Source: Piezodorus guildinii
Lineage: Eukaryota > Arthropoda > Insecta > Hemiptera > Pentatomidae
Direction of reading: 5' to 3'
NCBI GenBank assembly: GCA_023052935.1
Contig: CM041292.1
Span: 92,921,169-92,985,168, forward strand
Length of the DNA: 64,000 nucleotides
A program made the position numbers and the translations under genes. Shown here piece by piece: positions 45,222-56,395 of the stretch (position 1 is its first letter; each line of letters begins with the position of its first letter). Below the pieces are notes generated by a model. It was given only the letters and a program-made list of their open reading frames with translations, did not search any database and was not told where the DNA came from.

Positions 45222-46120
45222 TTGGGTTGATGCAAAATTAATGCAGGTTTCCTCTATTGCAATATCTTAATTCCAATTGTGTAAACAAAGCTAATCCTAA
45301 CATTGATCATTATTATACCAAAACAAACCTTATCTAATACCCTCTCTTTCACCATGAATTTGTTTAGTAAAATCGTTTTGTTCAGTGTGTTCAAAGGTCT
45401 TGAATCGAAAATGTCAAAGTGCGATTTTCGTCAAATTTATTTTTACGAATTTAAATTAGGGCGCAGCGCTGCGCAAACGGCTCGTAATATTAATGAAGTG
45501 TGGGGTCAGGGGGCTATTAATGAGTGCACGGTGCAGCGTTGGTTCCAGAAGTTTCGCAGAGGAGATTTCGACCTCGAAGACAAGGAAGGTCGGGGCCGTC
45601 ATCTTGCTCTGGACAATGACCAGCTGAGGTCAAAAGTGGAAGAAGACCCAACCAAAACCACACGAGAAATGGCGGCGGAACTCGGAACTCAAAAATTGCA
45701 ACGTCTTTGCCCAGCATTGATGAATCGGAAGGGGCCGATCCTGCTCCACGATAACGCCAGACCACACGTTGCACAACCAACGCTTCGACGACTGCACGAG
45801 TTGGGCTACGAAGTTCTCCAACATCCGCCTTATTCACCTGACCTCTCTCCTACAGACTTCCACTTTTTCAGGCATCTGGACAACTTTTTGAGGGAGAAAA
45901 ATTTTCAAAACCAGGACGACATTGAAAATTCTTTTCGTGATTTCATTGAGTCCAGGGATTCGGATTTTTTTTCTGGTGGAATAAGAAAGCTTTTTGAACG
46001 TTGGCAAAAGTGCATTGATTCAGATGGAAATTATTTTGATTAAATATATATGGTTAAAGTAAAGATATGGCGTATTTACAATACCTACTAAAAACCTGCA
46101 TTAATTTTGCATCAACCCAA
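45222..46120 (+). mobile_element. Mariner element, internally deleted (Hsmar1/cecropia-like)
   Basis: 899 bp with identical 29-bp terminal inverted repeats (45222-45250 and 46092-46120) beginning TTGGGTTGATGCAAAATTAA. TA target duplications lie outside (45220-45221 and 46121-46122). Intact mariners are about 1.3 kb, so roughly 0.4 kb is missing from the middle. End sequence and protein resemble the Hsmar1/cecropia group. It sits inside a CR1-like LINE fragment. Confidence 0.95.
45411..46043 (+). pseudogene. Mariner transposase with an in-frame internal deletion
   Basis: The frame from ATG 45411 (MSKCDFRQIYFYEFKLGRSA) has the N-terminal helix-turn-helix region (VQRWFQKFRRGDFDLEDKEG) and a second DNA-binding start. 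At about residue 85 it jumps from TTREMAAEL to LQRLCPALMNRKG. HDNARPHVAQPTL and YSPDLSPTDFHFF remain with 34 residues between the two aspartates, the D34D signature, but the segment carrying the first catalytic D is deleted. Length is about 210 residues against about 345 normally. It may still bind its ends but cannot cut. An upstream in-frame ATG at 45303 exists but is not homologous to mariner. Confidence 0.93.
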
Positions 46121-46367
46121 TAGAAACAGGAGCGTCCAGGAATTCCACATGTGAATCTAATGAAACAATTCATGAAACAAGTCTTTTGAGTCCCATATCA
46201 AATTTCTCAGAGAGCCCGCCATACAATGTTAAGTTAATGTAAACATAATTTTTCTTTTATTATTTTTTAACGGTACATATACAATCTACATAAATCAAAA
46301 TATTATTTTATTTTGGACTTGAGAAAATTCTATCCATTTCATGAATGACTGGTGACTATTGTCCAAT

Positions 46368-46475
46368 AACACGTTCACGCCGGCTTGACCTACTGATGGG
46401 TCACACTTGACTGTTCCGTGGGGCGGCGTGACCCACCGGTGGGTCACACTTACTCTTCCGTGACCCTTGTTTTCA
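46368..46475. repeat. piggyBac-end-like palindrome
   Basis: CACGTTCACGCCGGC is followed by two related blocks, ACCTACTGATGGGTCACACT and CACCGGTGGGTCACACTTAC. GTGACCCACCGGTGGGTCAC is a perfect 20-bp palindrome. This composition is typical of piggyBac ends in animals, but no TTAA pair or transposase was found; an isolated relic is likely. Confidence 0.5.
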
Positions 46476-46489
46476 GAAAATAAGTCGTT

Positions 46490-47484
46490 AAAAAAATAAG
46501 TTTATTACATTTGTTTTCTACATTATATTTTGTAGGAATAAACAAGGAGAAGAGTTTATTTATTAAATATTTTATAACCTTCAACATCAGTTAATTTTAT
46601 CTGATGACTCTTCTTTATGAATTTTCTTTAGCTTTGCGTGATTTCTTTTCATATTTTTATTTTCAATTCTGACAATATAAGAATCATTTTCAGTAGACAA
46701 ACTTTACGAAACCTCCAAAAATGCAAGAAACATAAATAACATAAGAAACGTATCAGAAAGTATTAGTTTTTTTTTTTCTTTTTTCTTCCATTATGGCATG
46801 TATATATTAAGGCAGTATTGATGATGGGGCACTATCCGCCCAGTAGATAACATTCCGCCAAAGAGGTGGCCTGGGCATCACATATGTATGCCATTTTGTT
46901 ACTCCACGACTGAGTCATTTCCTGTGAAAGCAACTCTTCTTTTTCCTCTTAGTCACTAAGTTTACATGTCGTACATTTATAGGGTCATTTAATGATAATT
47001 CGGGTCAAAGGTCAGAAAGAGTCAGTTCTTAATCCATCCTCGGTTTTCATAATGGTCGATGGATATAATTGATCTTTTCTTTCTGTTACGAATCATTTGA
47101 CGTTTTTGGAATGATGTGGAGCGGCTTGTTCTCTTTACTCTGTCATACAAAGTCAAAATTCCATTTTTCCAACGTATTTGCCACTAATATAATAAACCTT
47201 GTACACAAGCCATGTCAATGGGTGAAATCTAGAGTTTTAAAATTATAAAATTAAAAGGAATATCATTGGAAGATTTTTTTTTTTCTTAGCCTTGTATTTT
47301 CTCTTTTAAAAGCTGCAATACTGGAACATTCTTCATAAAGAAGATATTTAGAAAATTCAGAACCTGAGCTTTCCCAAACAATCCATTCAACGTGAATAAA
47401 ATCTATTTGTTACAACTACTAAATATATACTGCTCCAACGAGTTTAATTAATGTTGGTTGAACCACCGAAGGTTAAAATATATA
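46490..47484. other. Unassigned sequence
   Basis: 46795-47200 is less AT-rich, with broken minus-strand frames (WKNGILTLYDRVKRTSRS). It might be a decayed piggyBac-type body linked to the adjacent palindrome, but no diagnostic motif is visible. Confidence 0.3.
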
Positions 47485-47492
47485 GATGTATA

Positions 47493-47563
<71 letters not shown>
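47485..47563. repeat. (TA)n microsatellite
   Basis: About 70 bp of TA with a few G interruptions at the left edge. Confidence 0.95.
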
Positions 47564-47566
<3 letters not shown>

Positions 47567-47664
47567 GAAAAGGTTAAATATATCTAAAATGAATATAAGA
47601 AAAGTATTCTGCGATTTCAAATAAAATGTAGACGTAACTTCGGACATAAACACAAAAATCTTAA

Positions 47665-47950
47665 GGGATCACTTGTAGCTGGGTGGCTAGCGTAGCAGCC
47701 TCCCATGCTAAAGGTCACGGGTTCAAACTCGCAGGTGGTCCTAGGATTTTTTAATGGGAATATAAAATCCTTAGTTACGCCGTCCTTCGGAGGGGACGTT
47801 AAAGGTGGTCCCGAGCCTGTGCGATGTCAGGTACTCGTTAAAGATCCCTATCCTCATAAAGCCTGGATAGGCAAAATTTAGGACTCCCACTGTAGCATCG
47901 TCCGATTAGCCACAGTAGCATAAAGTGACGTTAAATAAATAAACAAACAA
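47665..47950 (+). mobile_element. SINE-C, full-length with perfect 13-bp TSD
   Basis: Best reference copy. ACAAAAATCTTAA flanks it at 47652-47664 and 47951-47963. The tRNA-like head has A box TAGCTGGGTGG and B box GGTTCAAAC; the body contains TACGCCGTCCTTCGGAGGGG and AGGTACTCGTTAAAGATCCC; the tail is AATAAATAAACAAACAA. At least six other copies or fragments are in this window. Confidence 0.95.
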
Positions 47951-47963
47951 ACAAAAATCTTAA

Positions 47964-50167
47964 ATGTGTAACTTCATTTTTGTAAGTAATATGTAAATTC
48001 GTACACAAACGACAATTTCGTGCCGTTTATGCTTAATAATAATGATACAATATCAATTTCAAATTACCAAAAGTAAACACGAAACCTATTATTACTGCTT
48101 TAATACTAACGGATACATTGCCATAAAATTATTCTATCCAATTTATAACAAGACGGTAATAAAATGGTCTATTTTATATTTATCGTGAGTTAAGTAAGGT
48201 GCTTCCTAACTTTTCGTAAGAGTCTAGAATTTAATTTAAAAAATAAAATATATGTGTATAAATGTTTTGACTCACTTATTTAAAAACATAGAAAAAAATC
48301 ATAATATTTAACTATTTTTTTTATAGAAAATTGTGAAAAAGTATGATTATGAAATAAAATAATTTTAGCAAAATATTCTTTATTATAAAAAAGTAAATAA
48401 AAATGGAAAAGAAGAAATAAGTTCTGTTATTTTTTTATTTAATCTTCATGTTTCTTACAATATTTTCAGATGCCTTTTCACACTTCGTATTTATGAAATA
48501 GCGTCTGAATTTCTTGAAAAAACTTCAAATAGAAATCAAGAATTCTTTAAAAGGAAAAAAATACGGTGATACTTTTTACAGGCATTTGGACAATGGGGAA
48601 GGAATGCGCTCACTGGGCAGGAGAAATCAGTTCCCTAAATTTATTGAGTAGCCAAGCGAATAACATTTTATTTTTTTTCAATTCATTTCACAACGTTACA
48701 GGTCTTCGATTTCTCTGTGCCTACAAATCAAACGGTCCTTAATTTGTTTGCGATGCTAAAGAAATATGACTGAACTTAAGGCGACACGATTTTATATTTA
48801 TAATCTTTGTTTCTAAACAATTTACAAGTTAAAAAGTTTCTATTAACATTTAAAATGTCGATAGGAAACTCCTTTTCAAATCTTGACCCTGTTAAAGAGA
48901 AAAAAATATTACAACCCTTAATATGAAACAAAAATGAGAAAGTTAATTTTATACTTTGTATTTATTTTAAAAATAAATTAATCAGTGCTAAATTTGAGTT
49001 TTTATTTTTGAGTAAACTTGTTTTGTTGATAAAATTCAGAAGATATATAAAATTTATTTTATAAAAGCAGAAATATAAAATTTATCTAAATTGTGTTTCC
49101 CAACGTTAAAAAGTGTCTTTTTATTATTAAATATATACAGAATAAAGGAAAATTAAAGTCAATAGAGAATTCTTTAAAAAAAATGTAAGAAAGGAAATGT
49201 GGCAGTTCAAAATTATTCAGATTAAAAGAATAAGAAATTAAAACAGAGATTGATTATAATTCTTCAGAAATTAATTCTCAATTTCAAATTAAATCAATTT
49301 ACTTGTAAAATTCAAAAATTGTCACATGAAAAATATTTTAAAAATCACAAAACAAATTATTTTTATACCAAATGAAAGAGAGAACAACTACAAAGGATTT
49401 ATTAACGAAAATTTTATAATAATCCACACTAATTTACATATATACACTAATTTGTAAATAGTTAAATGAAGAAATAAATGAATGAAATAATGTTTAAACT
49501 ACTCAGTATAAAAAATAAAAGAAGAAATCTATTTCTATTACTTAAAATAACAGACTATCATTGAAAAGTTTGATATTATATACTATATTTCCCATAACGT
49601 CATAATTCTTATAATTATAACAACATTTGTCTTCTGGTCTAGCCTTTAGGGAGTGAAAAATGTTTTTTTTTTTTTTTTAATAAATAAATTTACACTCACA
49701 TACTGCATTTTATACTCCAAGTATATCAAGGCAAAAGACTAAATATGTTTAGATAAACATGTCTAATTTTATGTTTTTCATAGGCTTCTCTGTGCCGAAA
49801 TCCTTTTGTTCTACTTTAGTGAAAGTATTTTTTTATTTAAATTTTAAAGTATTTAGTGTGTTAGGAGGCTGCAAGAACTGTAATACAGTTAATAATAATA
49901 ATAAAATTATTACAAGTTTTTAAAAATGCACTTACCAGTTTTTGTATACTCTATATACTATATCTATGATGAATATTTTTTTTAGTTTAGAGTTTAGGAC
50001 ACTGAGCACCTTATTTTCCCACGTTGGAATAAAAAACAATACACCTTTTATGAGAGATTTTAACTTTCGAGTGATGATTAAGCTCAAATTAACATGTACT
50101 TCTTGAAGTGTCACGAGTCTGTTTAAGATCAATTAACGCTTCATAATTTCTATAATAAGCGAAAATT
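47964..50167. other. Very AT-rich sequence, no feature seen
   Basis: About 2.2 kb with homopolymer A and T runs and no recognised open frame, inverted repeat or RNA. The 66-codon minus frame at 49932-50132 has no domain. Confidence 0.45.
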
Positions 50168-50425
50168 GTCTGGTGCGCGCAACACACAATTTCCACTTAC
50201 CTCCGTTTTTAAAACCATTTTAAGATTTTTTAAACGAAATGAAATAAATATGTTGAGAAATATGAAGGACAGAGAGTTTCGATAGAATCATATATTTTAT
50301 CAAATTATATATTATATTATTTAAATTAAGTCTTACAACTTTGTGTATGAAATAATATTTTTTATAAATCGTTAGCTTTTCTACGGCACTTTATATATCT
50401 ATATTACTTTTGATATTTGAATTTT
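50168..50425 (+). repeat. D-family repeat, 5' part only
   Basis: Starts TCTGGTGCGCGCAACACACA followed by TTCCACTTACCTCC, then runs through an AAATCGTTAGCTTTTCTACG section. The rest of D is absent. Confidence 0.72.
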
Positions 50426-51067
50426 CCAGTTTCCGAATTCTTATGCCCGGTGGTTTGAATGTGGTTAAAACTATTTTAAAGTTTATTTCGTGCTGGACCT
50501 CTATTATCAAATAAATTTCAACTTTTCAGCACAGGCTGAAATACATTAATTTTTTTTTTAATTTATTATATTTTCTTTATTGATTTTTTTTAAAATATTA
50601 ATTTATTAATTTTTTATTTATTTCTGTTTTATTATTATTTATTTTATTTGGAATTATTCTTTTTTTTTTTTTTCTTTTGAATATTATGCTAACATTCATT
50701 TATCTCGAATAAACTTATATTATTATATTTGGCTAATATTGTTTAATTTATTTTTATTTTAGATAATTTTAATTCATTTCACAATAACTATTTTATCTAA
50801 TACTATTTATTTTAAAGTAACCTTCTAAAATGAACATAACTGGCTCTGATGACCATTAAAATGTAAAAAAACAACCAACCATCCAACTTATTTTTCCCGT
50901 TAAAACAATATAGCTCCTATACAGTAAATTCTAGCGACAAAGTTTACAAAACAATTTTTTTATTTAAATTTCAGAATACGATACTCATTAAATTTTCAAT
51001 CTGAGAAAAATCAAAAGAGCTAAGGTATGTCAAACAGTATACCTCCTTGAGGATGAAGATAAGTAGC
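50426..51067. other. AT-rich sequence
   Basis: Long T/A runs; no feature recognised. Confidence 0.4.
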
Positions 51068-51270
51068 ACTTATTTATTTATTTTTATTTTACATCATCCA
51101 CCAACAGGCCTAGGCCCAATTATAGGTGGTAAATCATACAAAAAAAAAAAAAAATACATTACTCTGCAATATTTAAAATAATAATAATCGAAATTCAAAC
51201 TAATTGGTAATGTACTACATACCAGCTTAATTTATATAATGAAAAAAAATATATATATATATATATATCT
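51068..51270 (+). repeat. R-family dispersed repeat (copy 3) with (TA)n
   Basis: TTTTACATCATCCACCAACA, then GGCCTAGGCCCAATTATAGG and CTTAATTTATATAATG, ending in an A-run and a (TA)n tract at 51249-51268. The forward orientation shows the A-rich 3' end of the family. Confidence 0.72.
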
Positions 51271-51293
51271 AAAAAATATTATAATCTTACTAA

Positions 51294-51415
51294 AAAAGAA
51301 ATAAAACGTTAAACACTTCATCATAAATATACTTCTATAAAATTAATTATATAAAAAAGAAATAAAACGTTAAACAATTCATCATAAATATACTCCTATA
51401 AAATTAATTATATAA
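51294..51415 (+). repeat. Tandem duplication, two 61-bp units
   Basis: ATAAAACGTTAAACA occurs at 51301 and again at 51362, with the following CATCATAAATATACT and ATAAAATTAATTATATA conserved. There are only a few mismatches between units. Confidence 0.88.
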
Positions 51416-51419
51416 AGAA

Positions 51420-52601
51420 AAAAATAATAAAAGATAGAAACAAAAAGAAAAAGAAAAATAGAGAAGTAATAAAATAAATAAATAAAAATAAAATTAAAAA
51501 TAAATAAAAATCAGCTCTGAGCCATTTCAATTTAAACATAACAACAAAAAACAAAAAAAAACATTAAAAAAATCTACAAAATTTCGCAATAATATTTTTA
51601 TATACATGGATATATACTATCCACATAGATATCACTCATAATAGATAACATAAAATCAGTATATTATTATTTTATTTTATTATATTTACGTTATTAAGGA
51701 ATTTATAGTTTATTGAAAATATATAATTATGAAATGACTGAAAAATGTTTGCCCAAGATTCGTCGTATTTGAGTCAACGAAAAACAGAAATCAAGCTCTA
51801 CTATGTTCCCTAAAGAGTCCGAAAGTCCTGTAACATACTGAGTTGGGTTTCTACAGCAGGATTTATTAGTGTAAAATAATAATCAACTATCTGCTTATTA
51901 TTAACCCTTCCTACCCTGAAGTCAAGTCCCCCAAGCATATTATATTAAATATTTGACTAAAATAGCACTCCCATACTCCATGCCCTGCCTGGATTACAGG
52001 TGAACATAAAAGTCCAAGTACATAATTTTATATAACATAACGTCATAACGTATTTGGGCTAGTTTATAGTTTAACAATATTATATATCATTCATATACGA
52101 GGATGGATTCTATTTCAATAGAAAATTGCTACACTAATAGATGCCACTAATGAGTAATAAACTTTATTCAGGTGGACCATTCCTTATGATTACAAAACTA
52201 AGCTAACAATCGTGTAAACACAGTTGTGTCCAAGCTTCAGTTGCGACATATTTTGCACATTAAAATTCCAACTAGGCTACATTCTTTGGCTAATACGTCG
52301 TTATTTAAATTTAGCTTATTTCGACTGATAAATAATTAATACTACCGCAAAAAATACGACTTTACTTAACTACCCTTACCCGTCCAAACATACGCTTTAA
52401 ATAATTGTATACTCCACCAAGCAAAAATATATGACCTTTACTTTCCATTCCATCCTTTTAAACTTATAAGAACCGTTGAGTTATTAAACGCATAAGCGTT
52501 TCTAATAAGTGAAAACGCGCACAACATTTTTATAAGTAAAGTATTTCTTTAACTATATATATTTCTTTTCCTCATCGGACTGTAGCGCCACTACCTTATT
52601 A
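51420..52601. other. AT-rich unique sequence
   Basis: No recognised gene, RNA or repeat. Confidence 0.4.
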
Positions 52602-52610
52602 ATATATATA

Positions 52611-52725
52611 GCTTTTTTTCAGTCAAATTCATGATTTTTTTAGTCAAATTCATAATTTTTTCAATCGAATTCATAATTTTTTCAGTCAAATTCATAATGT
52701 TTTTAGTCAATTTCATAATTTCTTG
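52611..52725 (+). repeat. 21-bp iteron array, left tip of FB2
   Basis: About five units built on TTCAGTCAAATTCATAATTT, with point differences between units. Confidence 0.9.
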
Positions 52726-52828
52726 TACCCATTTTATACAGTCAATTTAATGAGGTTTTGCTACAAAAAACTTAACATTTTTATTATAAATCTTATAAAT
52801 AAATTATAAATAAATATTATAAATCTTA

Positions 52829-53070
52829 TTGTTTATCCATTTGACGTCACTTTATGTTACTGTGCTCAATCCGACGGTGCAGCGGGCGTCTTAAGTTTTG
52901 CCTATCCAGGTTTACTTAAGATAGCGAGTTCATAATCTTTTACGAGTTCAACTTTTTAAATCTTTTAAGAGTCGCCAGTTTTGCACAAATATAGGGCGAT
53001 CTGCTGGTTTTGGACTTAAAATAGAAGGCTGTTATGCTAGCCACTACTCCACAGGTGACCCTCAATGCAT
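52829..53070 (-). repeat. SINE-C-derived segment, left arm of FB2
   Basis: TGACGTCACTTTATGTTACT, CCTATCCAGGTTTACTTAAG and GGCTGTTATGCTAGCCACTA align with reverse SINE-C. Middle sections are replaced or diverged. Confidence 0.78.
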
Positions 53071-53149
53071 TCAACAAGGTGTTTGAGTCTGCCCGGTTTG
53101 AACCCATGACCTTGGGCATATTAGTCATTAACACCTTGCTGAATGCATC

Positions 53150-53365
53150 CAGGGTCACCTGTGGAGTAGTGGCTAGCATAACAGCCTTCTATTCTAAGTC
53201 CAAAACCAGCAGATCGCCCTATATTTGTGCACCACAGGTGGCTCTTAAAAGATTTAAAAAGTGGAACACGTAAAAGATCCCTATCTTAAGTAAACCTGGG
53301 TAGACAAAACTTAGGACTTCCGATGCACCTTCGGATTAAGCACAGTAACATAAATGGATAAACAA
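53150..53365 (+). repeat. SINE-C-derived segment, right arm of FB2
   Basis: Mirror image of the left arm: GGCTAGCATAACAGCCTTCT, AAAGATCCCTATCTTAAGTA, AAACTTAGGACTTCC. The few differences between arms show some time since duplication. Confidence 0.78.
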
Positions 53366-53444
53366 CAACAAGATTTAATAAAAATGTTAAGTTCTTGGTA
53401 GCCTCATTAAATTGACTGTATAAAATGGGTACAAGAAATTATGG

Positions 53445-53590
53445 AATTGACTGAAAAAATTATGAATTTTATTGAAAAAATTATGAATTGGCTGAAAAAA
53501 TTATGAATTTGACTGAAAAAATTATGAATTCGATTGAAAAAATTATCAATTTGACTGAAAAAATTATGAATTTGACTGAAAAAAGCTATA
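53445..53590 (-). repeat. 21-bp iteron array, right tip of FB2
   Basis: About seven units of ATTATGAATTTGACTGAAAA, the reverse complement of the left iterons. Confidence 0.9.
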
Positions 53591-53595
53591 TATAT

Positions 53596-54342
53596 CCCTT
53601 TTTACAAGTAACACCTTTGAATTCCAAACAAAGATTCATATTACAATTTATCTAAATCAGGCAAACTATACTCATCATTATAACTCACTCAGTAAAATAT
53701 TTTTTCTCCTTCATTTATCGCAATTTATTTTAGGAATTCGTTATCTGTGACGCAGGTAAATTTATTTTCAAGAAGGAAAAAGCGTTTTGAAACACATTCT
53801 AGAGCTCTGTTGGTTATTTGATTTTTGTAATAGTTGAATCATTATTGAAGCAGTCAAATCCCTTTTTTTCCTAAGTGATGAATAAATTCGACGAAATAGA
53901 ATACAGAAAAAGAATGTATAAAGAAGACGAGATACCTAAATAGTAACCAACATACTTTATTCACATTAGAAGTTCGAGAAGTTCATGACGTGGTTCCACA
54001 ACAATATATATTTTAAGCCACCGGCTTCATTCTTGAGGTAACTTCGGCTTCGATTGAACCTATTTCGTATTTAAAAATACATAAATCATCACTATCTTGA
54101 TTATATAATCATTTATATTGCGTGTTAGTACCTGAACGTCCCAAAGTCCACTTTTCAAAATTACTAGAACTACAAGTATCAAAATTACACATATACACTT
54201 TACGATTTATTGAGTCAGACCAAACTATTTGGTAGAAAGAAAATGTGGTCCACTTGATGATAGTGAAATTGTAGCTTAAATCCCTTCAGGGAATAAAAAA
54301 GTAACTTTGCTGGTTTTTATTTGATATCTAAGTACCATAAAA
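53596..54342. other. AT-rich unique sequence
   Basis: No feature recognised. Confidence 0.35.
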
Positions 54343-54984
54343 CAGTGGTTCCCAACATAATATTTTCGAAGATCCCTTTATCCAATTAGTACAATGGCAA
54401 GGACCCTCTAAATTTAAAAAATCACCAGTTAGTATATTACAATTGTTTTTACCTTGTTAATATTTAATTTCAATCCAAAGCATACTAACACAAAAAATTA
54501 AAAAAAATTTCGATTTAAATTAAAAAATAAACAAGTAAATTAGTTTAAAGACCTATATTAGGTATTTACCAAGTTTATATAGTGTGGTACCAATTCCAAA
54601 TCATTGTATTAATTTTAAGGCGCATCCGACTAACATTTATTTTGTTGTTGAAATCATAGATTAACGATTAAGTGACAGCAGTTCAAAGTAATTGTTAAAA
54701 TAACCCAAGATCATATGCCATCATAGGCTAGACTCAGGCTCTAAGAACTGACCAACATACGCAAAAAAATCTCAATGAATTACTAAAATTTAGGTACCTA
54801 GTTACTGTCATTAATAGCGCGAAATTTAATGAGTTTGTGCAATACGTTATTTTTGTTACAAGCCTAGGATTCTAAGGATTTTTTATTAAAGTAATATAAT
54901 ACAATTTTCCAATAGCATCTTGTGGACAGCCAGGACATCGTCTGCGAACCCCCAGGGGTCCGTGACCACTACTTTAGGCCACTG
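54343..54984. mobile_element. hAT-like non-autonomous element
   Basis: Left end CAGTGGTTCCCAACATAA is typical of hAT terminal repeats. The right end has GAACCCCCAGGGGTCCGTGA and finishes TAGGCCACTG. Flanks CCATAAAA and CCATATGT would be an imperfect 8-bp target duplication. About 640 bp with no transposase frame. The right boundary is less certain than the left. Confidence 0.62.
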
Positions 54985-55929
54985 CCATATGTAAGAATTT
55001 TATCCAATATGTTATAGATAAGAAGCAATTACTATTTTTGACATTTCTGCTTAGTTCATAAGGTTATATAATTATTATTTCTTAACTTCTTCTGATAGGG
55101 TTGAAGCAAATTTTAAAACTGCTACGCGTAAAGTTCTCCATCAGTGTCCTTCTTGACGAAGGACCTCCGACAGTTGAGTAATTGTTAAATTGGAAAAAAA
55201 AAAAAGTGTCTAGAACAAACGAGTACTTTAATAAGAGTGGTCCGATCGAGTTGAAGCTTGCAGAAAGGGAATGAGGAATGAGAGAGTCAAAGAGATTGTC
55301 CGATAAGTTATCTCTGGCCGTAGCCCTCTCCTAAGTCAATTTAAACTTCGCCTGACCACAAAGAGCCTCCAGCTGGACTTAGCATTATCTTCTCTTCCCC
55401 ATCTTTCCATTTCCAACAACCTTCTGTCCTCTTTCATTTCTTACCGTATTATTATTATTTTTTTTTTTTTTGCATTTTCTTTGCAAGATAAAATAATATC
55501 TGTACCGTTTTAAACTTAGTAATGTAGGAAGTGCATGTTCTACTAGTAGGCAGTAATATCCTTCAGTAGTAGTATCCTCTACTCTTATTCACCCCAAGTG
55601 AATATTCTATATCACCGAAATTGAAGATCTTAATTACAGATGATTTTCGACAGTCCAGACAGTCGTATCAGCATTCTATAGTATCAACTAATCAATCAAA
55701 ATCACCGATAGAGAATTAAAGTAAGTTTTTAATTAGTGAAATTCCCGATCAGAGAAACGGGTCGATGTCCTCACGACTAACAAGGTATGTACGTTTTTGA
55801 ACGAACTTTTATTTCCTGCAAAAAGTTATTTCTTCAGGGTAACAGAAAAATAAAAATTTAACAAAATATTTACATAAAAATAATGTATTCTGGTCAAAAG
55901 CATTTTTAAAACATGTTAAATTATTTAGA
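54985..55929. other. Unique sequence with a less AT-rich island
   Basis: 55240-55445 is more balanced, with GATAAGTTATCTCTGG (paired GATA-like sites) and CAAAGAGCCTCCAGCTGGAC. It lacks an open frame. The rest is AT-rich without features. Confidence 0.3.
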
Positions 55930-55933
55930 AACT

Positions 55934-55936
<3 letters not shown>

Positions 55937-55992
<56 letters not shown>

Positions 55993-55998
55993 TATATT
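55937..55998. repeat. (TA)n microsatellite
   Basis: About 50 bp of TA following an A-run, adjoining the 3' end of a reverse SINE-B. Confidence 0.93.
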
Positions 55999-56004
55999 TA
56001 TATA

Positions 56005-56148
56005 AACCTGAACCACTACAACCCATGCAATGAGGTGATTAGGTTTTTCCCCCGATTTTGGTTACATAATTTAAAATGGCTTGGTCTGCTCCAAGAGGGT
56101 CTCCATACTCTAAGGTCATTCCCCGGCCGAATTAACAGAATATAAAGC
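56005..56148 (-). mobile_element. SINE-B, internally deleted, reverse
   Basis: AACCTGAACCACTACAACCC and ATGCAATGAGGTGATTAGG, then CTTGGTCTGCTCCAAGAGGG match SINE-B in reverse. A middle section is missing and the tRNA head is degraded. Confidence 0.72.
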
Positions 56149-56149
56149 T

Positions 56150-56395
56150 GTCTATGCCCAAAGTTGCAGGGTTTATATCTGGTAGGTATTTTTATGTGAG
56201 TAAAAAAGCTTTAGTCATGCCGTCCTTCGGAGAGGATGTAAAACGGTGGTCCCAAGCCTGTGCGATGTCAATTACTCGTTAAAGATCCCTATCCTTAATT
56301 AAACCTGGATGGGCAAAATTTAGGACTCCCCCTTTAGTTTCGCCAGTTTAGCCACATTATCATTAAAGTGGCGTTAAATAAACAAACGAACCAGT
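56150..56395 (+). mobile_element. SINE-C, diverged copy
   Basis: ATGCCGTCCTTCGGAGAGGA, GTGGTCCCAAGCCTGTGCGA, AAAGATCCCTATCC and the tail GTTAAATAAACAAACGAA match SINE-C. The head is poorly preserved. No clear target duplication. Confidence 0.82.

Larger units (their letters stand above)
52602..53595. mobile_element. FB2: foldback element with 21-bp iterons and SINE-derived payload
   Basis: About 1-kb palindrome. Both tips read TATATATAGCTTTTTTCAGT inward. Iterons of 21 bp with AGTCAAATTCATAA number about 5 on the left and 7 on the right. Inside are a non-repeated arm (GTACCCATTTTATACAGTCA) and SINE-C-derived sequence in opposite orientations (52829-53070 and 53150-53365). The iteron resembles that of FB1 (both contain AGTCAAATTCA) and the period is the same. 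No transposase is present. Frames at 52940-53179 and 53034-53273 are mirror-image artefacts. Confidence 0.88.

Noticed and set aside
45517..45837. 106-codon minus-strand frame inside the mariner
   Set aside because: Shadow of the transposase frame on the other strand; no independent domain.
52940..53273. Two near-identical 79-codon frames on opposite strands
   Set aside because: They are mirror images produced by the FB2 palindrome and lie over SINE-derived sequence.
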